A stretch of DNA of 51,561 nt, taken from assembly GCA_002412495.1 (NCBI GenBank), contig DHVE01000058.1, positions 1-51,561 on the forward strand, in the 5' to 3' direction. Positions 48,911 to 51,561 of the stretch are shown here, in pieces (within the stretch, counting starts at the first letter, position 1; each line of letters starts with the position of its first letter). The stretch comes from Betaproteobacteria bacterium UBA5216 (GTDB taxonomy: Bacteria; Pseudomonadota; Gammaproteobacteria; Burkholderiales; SG8-41). Made by a program: the position numbers and the translations under genes. Below the pieces are notes generated by a model, which saw nothing but the letters and a program-made list of their open reading frames with translations, was not told the DNA's origin and did not search any database.

Positions 48911-50182
48911 TCACAAATACTTCAGCGCGCTGGTAATGCGCCCTTCCAGCGCCGACGCCGCCACCGAGGCGGGCGACGCCAGGTAAACCGAGGCATTGGG
49001 CCCCATGCGGCCCTCGAAGTTGCGCGTGTTGCAGGCAATGGCCACGTCACCCGGCGCCAGCACGCCGCCGTGCAAACCGGGGCACATGCCGCAGTTGGCG
49101 TTGGTGACAATTGCATTGGCGTCGTTGAGCGTTTCGATGTAGCCCGCGCGGATCGCGGCATTCATCACTTCGCGCGAGGCTGGCGTCACGACAAACCGCA
49201 CGTCCGGATGTACCTTTTTACCCTTGACCACGGCAGCGGCTTCGGCAAGGTCTTCCAGCCGGCCATTGGCGCACGAGCCCAGAAACGCCTGATTGATGAG
49301 CGTGCCTTCCACCGCCGCCAGCGGCTTGACGTTGTCGGGCGCATGCGGTGCCGCAACCTGCGGCGCCAGCGATGACACGTCGAACGTATGCACGGTTTCA
49401 TACTGAAAATCCGCATCGGTTTCATGCACTACCATTGGCCGTTTGGCGCGCGGGCCACACCAGTCGAGCGTAATCTGATCGGGCTGAATGTAACCCGTCA
49501 TCGCGCCCACTTCGGTGCTGGTGTTGGTGAGCGTGAATCGCATATCCATCGGCAGCGTGCGCACATACGAGCCGCCGAACTCGATGGCCTGCCCCAACGC
49601 GCCGCGCTGCCCCAGCTTGCCATTCACCATCAGCGCCACATCGCGCGCGTAGACGCCCTTGCGCAGCGTGCCTTCAAGCTTGATCAGCGACACCTTGGGC
49701 ACATCCAGAAAGTAGCGCCCCAGCGCAAACAGCGTCAGTAGTCCGCCCGCCACCGACGCCGCAAACGCGCCCACCGCGCCGCTGGTCGGCGTATGCGAGT
49801 CGCGCAGCGCCAGCAGCGTGCCGGGCCCCACGAGACCGCCCTCCGCCATCTGCAAATGCGAAATGCCCGCGCCCGGATCGGTAATCGCAACCCCGCGCGA
49901 GCTGATGACCTCGCGCCAGCGTTTCTGCCCCGCCGCGAACGCCGGCGATGGCGCCGGCGCGCCGTGATCCTGAAACGCAAAAATACGCTCGCGCAGCGGG
50001 AATTCCTTCACGCCCAAATCCTGCATGGTGGCTTCGAACTTGTTTGCTTCTTCGGCGTTGTAGGAAATGCCGAATGCAAACACATCGGGCACCAATTGAA
50101 GGTATTCCCCCGGCGTGACCGTCGTACGCGCGGGTTGCGCGTGTGCCGCCAGAATTTTATGTAACGCGTGCAGGCCCGCCAT
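48911..50182 (-). CDS. LeuC-like hydro-lyase large subunit (aconitase superfamily)
   Basis: 423-residue iron-sulfur subunit. The three cluster ligands are C304 (FLGSCANGRLEDL), C364 and C367 (NANCGMCPG). It also has FQDHGAPAPSP, SRGVAITDPGAGISHLQMAEGGLVGPGTL, GADSHTPT-like LRDSHTPTSGAVG and GPRAKRPMVVHETDADF. Length matches archaeal-type LeuC/HacA. With the LeuD-like protein it forms a heterodimeric (or tetrameric) dehydratase that should isomerise or dehydrate a hydroxy acid; in bacteria, similar pairs include isopropylmalate, citraconate/2-methylmalate and dimethylmalate dehydratases. AAGGAG 6 nt upstream fixes the start. It follows a Bug receptor gene by 24 nt. Confidence 0.9.
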   Translation of the reverse strand: MAGLHALHKILAAHAQPARTTVTPGEYLQLVPDVFAFGISYNAEEANKFEATMQDLGVKEFPLRERIFAFQDHGAPAPSPAFAAGQKRWREVISSRGVAITDPGAGISHLQMAEGGLVGPGTLLALRDSHTPTSGAVGAFAASVAGGLLTLFALGRYFLDVPKVSLIKLEGTLRKGVYARDVALMVNGKLGQRGALGQAIEFGGSYVRTLPMDMRFTLTNTSTEVGAMTGYIQPDQITLDWCGPRAKRPMVVHETDADFQYETVHTFDVSSLAPQVAAPHAPDNVKPLAAVEGTLINQAFLGSCANGRLEDLAEAAAVVKGKKVHPDVRFVVTPASREVMNAAIRAGYIETLNDANAIVTNANCGMCPGLHGGVLAPGDVAIACNTRNFEGRMGPNASVYLASPASVAASALEGRITSALKYL

Positions 50183-50206
50183 TGATAACTCCTTGATTAT
50201 TTTGGT

Positions 50207-51172
50207 TTATTCGTCGCGCAGGCCAGCCGCCTTGATCATCTTGCCCATGCGCGCCATTTCGGCGCGGATAAACGCGGCGAATTCATCCGGCGATCCTGCA
50301 ACCACTTCCACGCCGAGGGTGAGAAAGCGCTCCTTGATATCGGCGCGGTTGAGCACCTTGACCACTTCGCCGTTGATACGCGCGAGCAGCGTGGCGGGCG
50401 TTCCCGCCACGGCCAGCATGCCGTTGATGGATGCCGATTCGTAACCCGGCAGACCGGCCTCGTCCACCGTCGGCAATGCCGGGAACTGCACCGAGCGCTG
50501 CACGGTCGTGACCGCCAGCGCCCGTATCTTGCCGGACTGCAAGTGCGGCGCCGCCGATGTGGTGGTGGGAAAAATCAGCGGCACTTCGCCGCGAATCACA
50601 TCGGCGTAGGCCTGTGCGTTGCCGCGATAATTGATGCGCGCGATTTTCACGCCCGCCATATACTTGAACAACTCGGCCGCCAGATGCGGCGATGACCCGG
50701 TCGAGCCGGAGGCGTAGTTGAGCTGCCCCGGACGCGCCTTCGCCAGCGCGATCAGATCCTTGATCGAGTTGACCGGCAGCGACGGCGTCACCGCCACCAG
50801 GTTGGGCGCGCGCGTGGCGAGTGAAATTGCGGCAAAATCCTTGGCCGCATCCCACGGCAAATCGCTGCGCAGCAACGGCGCAAGCCAAACGTTGCTGCCG
50901 TAGTACAACAGGTTATAGCCATCCGGCGGCGACTTCGCGATGGTCTCCGCCGCATACGCGCCGCCACCGCGATTTTCCACAATGACTTGCCGCCCGAGGC
51001 TCGCGGTCAGGCCCTGCGCAATCAAGCGCGTCTGCACGTCGAGCCCGCCCCCGGCTTCGGCGGTGAGTATGCGTATCGCGCGGTTCGGATAATCCTGCCC
51101 ATGAACCATACACGCGGCGGACGCCAGAGTCCCCGCAACAATCGTCACCCGGATTGACCGCAGTTTCATCAT
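50207..51172 (-). CDS. Bug/TctC-family TTT substrate-binding protein
   Basis: 321-residue exported receptor. The signal peptide ends MVHGQ (about residue 26) and is followed by DYPNRAIRILTAEAGGGLDVQTRLIAQG. It has VENRGGGAYAAETIAKSPPDGYNLLYYGSNVW and the Tyr-Arg form of the central motif, INYRGNAQAYADVIRG, where most members have HVPYKG. A wide Gly-rich loop precedes it. It is first in the minus-strand operon with the LeuC/LeuD-like pair, so the imported ligand is probably their substrate. Start at 51172 has a second ATG one codon later. Two dyads upstream may be regulatory. Confidence 0.92.
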   Translation of the reverse strand: MMKLRSIRVTIVAGTLASAACMVHGQDYPNRAIRILTAEAGGGLDVQTRLIAQGLTASLGRQVIVENRGGGAYAAETIAKSPPDGYNLLYYGSNVWLAPLLRSDLPWDAAKDFAAISLATRAPNLVAVTPSLPVNSIKDLIALAKARPGQLNYASGSTGSSPHLAAELFKYMAGVKIARINYRGNAQAYADVIRGEVPLIFPTTTSAAPHLQSGKIRALAVTTVQRSVQFPALPTVDEAGLPGYESASINGMLAVAGTPATLLARINGEVVKVLNRADIKERFLTLGVEVVAGSPDEFAAFIRAEMARMGKMIKAAGLRDE

Positions 51173-51561
51173 GCAGAATTGTCGCTGGAAGATTTCAATG
51201 GCTGATTGCGCTGGAAGTATAGCCAGAATCCATGCCCTCGTGCTGTCAGCGCGAGACGCGATACCAACATGTAGAAATCAGATTCTGATCTGACACGCAG
51301 TGTCAGGCATGACCCTGCCTCAATCTCCAATATATTCAGGCAGAGTCCATTGTGATGGGCAGATCATATGTCCGCTCCTTGATCTATGCCGCCGTTGGCT
51401 CTGTGCGGCACAGGCGACCGGTGTCAATTGGAACCCGTCGTTACTCAAAACGTTGGATCGAATGGCGGCTGTCGGTTACGACGATAGCGTGCTCCCGACC
51501 CATTCCGGCTGGTCAAGCCTACGCAATAGCAGTCGCTCAATCGGGATAGGAAGAAGCCTCT
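51173..51561. other. gene-free end of window
   Basis: Nothing protein-like is supported in these 389 nt. A 65-residue plus-strand frame at 51352-51549 has no homology features and a poor start. The stretch holds dyads at 51278-51306 and is otherwise AT-balanced; a gene may begin outside the window. Confidence 0.5.
51278..51306. promoter_or_regulatory. paired palindromes upstream of the Bug-LeuC-LeuD operon
   Basis: TCAGA-T-TCTGA (51278-51288) and the perfect CTGACAC-GCA-GTGTCAG (51290-51306) lie side by side about 110 nt upstream of the Bug start. They could be an operator for this operon or for a divergent gene outside the window. Inferred from symmetry only. Confidence 0.35.

Noticed and set aside
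51352..51549. 65-residue frame at the end of the window
   Set aside because: No start context, no motif, and composition looks non-coding.

Overview
The window is GC-rich, densely coding, and rich in Bug/TctC-type (tripartite tricarboxylate transporter, TTT) periplasmic binding proteins. Ten complete copies and one C-terminal remnant are present, with no TctA or TctB membrane subunit. Together with MmgE/PrpD proteins, LeuC/LeuD-like hydro-lyases, amidases and a COG2509 flavoprotein, this points to a metabolically versatile betaproteobacterium (Burkholderiales-like), probably environmental. The taxonomic call is inference from gene content and base composition; no rRNA or tRNA gene is visible.

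Layout. 57-4899 (+): ThDP enzyme, Bug protein and an OYE-type FMN/4Fe-4S/FAD reductase. 4900-6916: Bug remnant, MazEF toxin-antitoxin pair, RluF-like pseudouridine synthase, dispersed inverted repeats. 6917-10891: COG2509 flavoprotein (-), LVIVD beta-propeller (+), Bug (+). 10902-14103 (-): operon of two signal-less periplasmic-binding-fold paralogues, a DenD-like dehydrogenase and an SDR that lacks its catalytic Ser and Tyr. 14261-15958 (+): DapA-family aldolase and a secreted Cys-repeat protein, then a terminator. 16030-19120 (-): DSD1-type PLP enzyme, beta-hydroxyacid dehydrogenase, TAXI-TRAP binding protein. 19285-21949 (+): Bug and an amidase with a GatC/AtzG-like tail. 21978-28127 (-): flavin monooxygenase, two Bugs, AtzE-like amidase, HpxZ/AtzH-like protein, methyltransferase. 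28313-30493 (+): Bug and LLM flavin oxidoreductase. 30628-33125 (-): small AT-rich hypothetical gene, a UGSC selenoprotein with its in-frame TGA, its Cys-rich partner, and a DUF559 gene bracketed by inverted 15-mers. 33197-35136 (-): two overlapping Bug genes. 35235-37765 (+): MmgE/PrpD and Bug. 37895-41841 (-): second DUF559 gene, metallophosphoesterase, two tandem MmgE/PrpD genes. 42019-48339 (+): TcuA-like flavoprotein, EtfB, EtfA, secreted protein, D-aminoacylase. 48364-51172 (-): Bug, LeuC-like and LeuD-like operon.

How the genes work together. Most clusters pair one high-affinity periplasmic receptor with two to four enzymes acting on carboxylic, hydroxy or amide substrates. The receptors would have to share membrane subunits encoded elsewhere or act in sensing. 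The TcuA-like dehydrogenase followed by EtfBA suggests electrons from a tricarballylate-like substrate pass to the quinone pool through ETF.

The strongest unusual item is the UGSC gene at 30980-31504. Its reading frame continues through a TGA that falls exactly at the U of a UGSC motif, and a bacterial-SECIS-like hairpin lies 13-33 nt downstream. Other signals worth a look are an AT-rich mini-repeat found both between and inside genes, DUF559 genes beside palindromes, and a sigma-70-region-3-like segment inside a beta-propeller.
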